Assembly: GCA_017467225.1 (NCBI GenBank)
Contig: JAFTSR010000150.1
Span: forward strand, 1 to 5,471
Direction: 5' to 3'
Length of the DNA: 5,471 nucleotides
From: Clostridia bacterium
Lineage (GTDB): Bacteria > Bacillota_A > Clostridia > Oscillospirales > CAG-272
The notes below the pieces were generated by a model that saw only the letters and a list, made by a program, of their open reading frames with translations, searched no databases and was not told where the DNA came from. This document shows positions 4,558 to 5,471 of the stretch, in pieces. A program made the translations under genes and the position numbers. Each line of letters starts with the position of its first letter. Position 1 is the stretch's first letter.

Positions 4558-5471
4558 ATTTTCGCATCGGCACAAGCTCCACCAGCACGCCGTAGTGGTC
4601 GGAAACGTAGCCACCGTAATCGTCGTTAATGATCTTGGCATAGAACGGCAAAAGCTCCTTGCTGTGGAAGCAATAGTCAATAATCTCGCCGTCATCGGTA
4701 TACAGATGGCAGGAATGATCGACCGTAGACTCATCGAGCCAAGCGTTTCTCTGTCCGTCCAAAAGTCCTGATTTAATAACGGCCTTGTACGGCTCACTCT
4801 CGCGCAGCATGTTGAAATCACCCGTCATAACAACCGAATAGTGTCCAAGATCGTAAGCAAGCTGCTCGAAAAGCACCGCCAGCTGAGACGCGCGAACGGT
4901 ATCTGTGGAGTGATCCAAGTGGGTGTTGCAGGCCAGAATTTGCTCCCCCGTTTTGTTGTCCTTGAGCAGCGCCCAGGTGCAGATACGGTTGCACAGCGCA
5001 TCCTCAACCTTGCCAACCACCTCGGGGTTTTCCGGATTGAGCCAGAACGTGCCGCTGTCGATCATGGTAAAGCGATCGGTGCGGTACAGAATATAATTTG
5101 CCTCATCACCGGCGTGTCCCGAGCCGTCGCGGAACACACCAACCATGGTATATTCATCCGCAAGATGCTCTGTGAGATATTTTGTCCACAGCGGCGTTGC
5201 CTCCTGCGTGCCAATAATGTCAGGATCGTAATCCAAAACCAGCTCCAAAAAGCGCTCGCTTCTCTCTGCGACACTGTTTCCGCCCTCATCATCGCGGTAA
5301 CGCAAATTCTGCGTCAGCACGGTGATCTTGCCGTTATACATGGTCGCACGCGCAGCGATTTTTGCAAGCGTCTCCTCGGTCAGATGCAGCTGTCCCTGCT
5401 CGTTCACGGCACCTTCTGCAACACAGTGGTCAACAAAAGCCTCCACGTAGCAATACAGCTTGGCAGGATCG
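4556..5471 (-). CDS. Endonuclease/exonuclease/phosphatase (EEP) superfamily protein with an N-terminal extension (5' end off the right edge)
   Basis: The frame is open to the right edge, with 304 residues visible and no stop upstream, so the true start is outside the window; the GTG at 5446 is only an internal Val. Numbering from the first whole codon, the EEP fold runs from about residue 48 to the end. It has the superfamily's metal and catalytic residues: N55 in TQNLR, E90 in GTQE, H184 and D186 in NTHLDH, D218 and N220 in GDFN, D265 in IDYCF, and D291-H292 in SDH. These enzymes are Mg2+-dependent phosphodiesterases or phosphatases whose substrates range from DNA to lipids, sugars and inositol phosphates; the substrate here is unknown. 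About 47 residues precede the EEP fold and belong to something else: a long extension or the end of another domain. Its stop codon overlaps the ribosome-binding site of the lipoprotein gene, so the two are one operon. Localisation cannot be told without the N-terminus. Confidence 0.87.
   Translation of the reverse strand, partial: DPAKLYCYVEAFVDHCVAEGAVNEQGQLHLTEETLAKIAARATMYNGKITVLTQNLRYRDDEGGNSVAERSERFLELVLDYDPDIIGTQEATPLWTKYLTEHLADEYTMVGVFRDGSGHAGDEANYILYRTDRFTMIDSGTFWLNPENPEVVGKVEDALCNRICTWALLKDNKTGEQILACNTHLDHSTDTVRASQLAVLFEQLAYDLGHYSVVMTGDFNMLRESEPYKAVIKSGLLDGQRNAWLDESTVDHSCHLYTDDGEIIDYCFHSKELLPFYAKIINDDYGGYVSDHYGVLVELVPMRK

Overview
The window looks like chromosomal DNA from a spore-forming, moderately GC-rich Firmicute, most likely a clostridial lineage of gut type. 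The reasons are a cortex-lytic LysM-GH18 spore protein of the YaaH/SleL kind, A/T-rich intergenic spacers carrying TG-extended -10 promoters, strong AAGGAG ribosome-binding sites, a tRNA-Thr ending in UCCA, and a clostridial-style sugar-binding lipoprotein. The genus cannot be set from sequence reading alone.

Layout from left to right. (1) Positions 1-1188, minus strand: the 3'-truncated gene for a two-LysM plus GH18 glycosidase expected to act on spore cortex; 396 codons are visible and the C-terminus lies off the left edge. (2) Positions 1189-1405: a divergent intergenic region with a sporulation-like -10 word for the minus-strand gene, a 14-bp inverted repeat, and a sigma-A promoter for the plus-strand gene. 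(3) Positions 1406-2710, plus: a complete enolase (eno) as a single-gene unit. (4) Positions 2711-2990: A/T-rich UP-element-like DNA, a full-consensus promoter, a short leader hairpin, tRNA-Thr(GGU), a UUCG-loop terminator and then a second, longer hairpin between convergent transcripts. (5) Positions 2991-4544, minus: an extracellular solute-binding lipoprotein. (6) Positions 4556-5471, minus: an endonuclease/exonuclease/phosphatase (EEP) superfamily protein, open at the right edge, immediately upstream of the lipoprotein gene in the same operon.

How the genes relate. Enolase and tRNA-Thr are housekeeping genes on the plus strand. The GH18 gene is divergent and is probably sporulation-controlled. 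The right side is the 3' end of a minus-strand operon whose earlier genes lie beyond the window; its visible genes suggest uptake of an extracellular substrate paired with a metal-dependent phosphoesterase of unknown substrate. No mobile element, CRISPR array, rRNA or defence system is visible. The window is mostly ordinary. The points most worth a second look are the tRNA-Thr transcription unit (near-ideal promoter and a leader hairpin that masks a complement of the anticodon loop) and the EEP protein with an unexplained N-terminal extension coupled to a binding lipoprotein.
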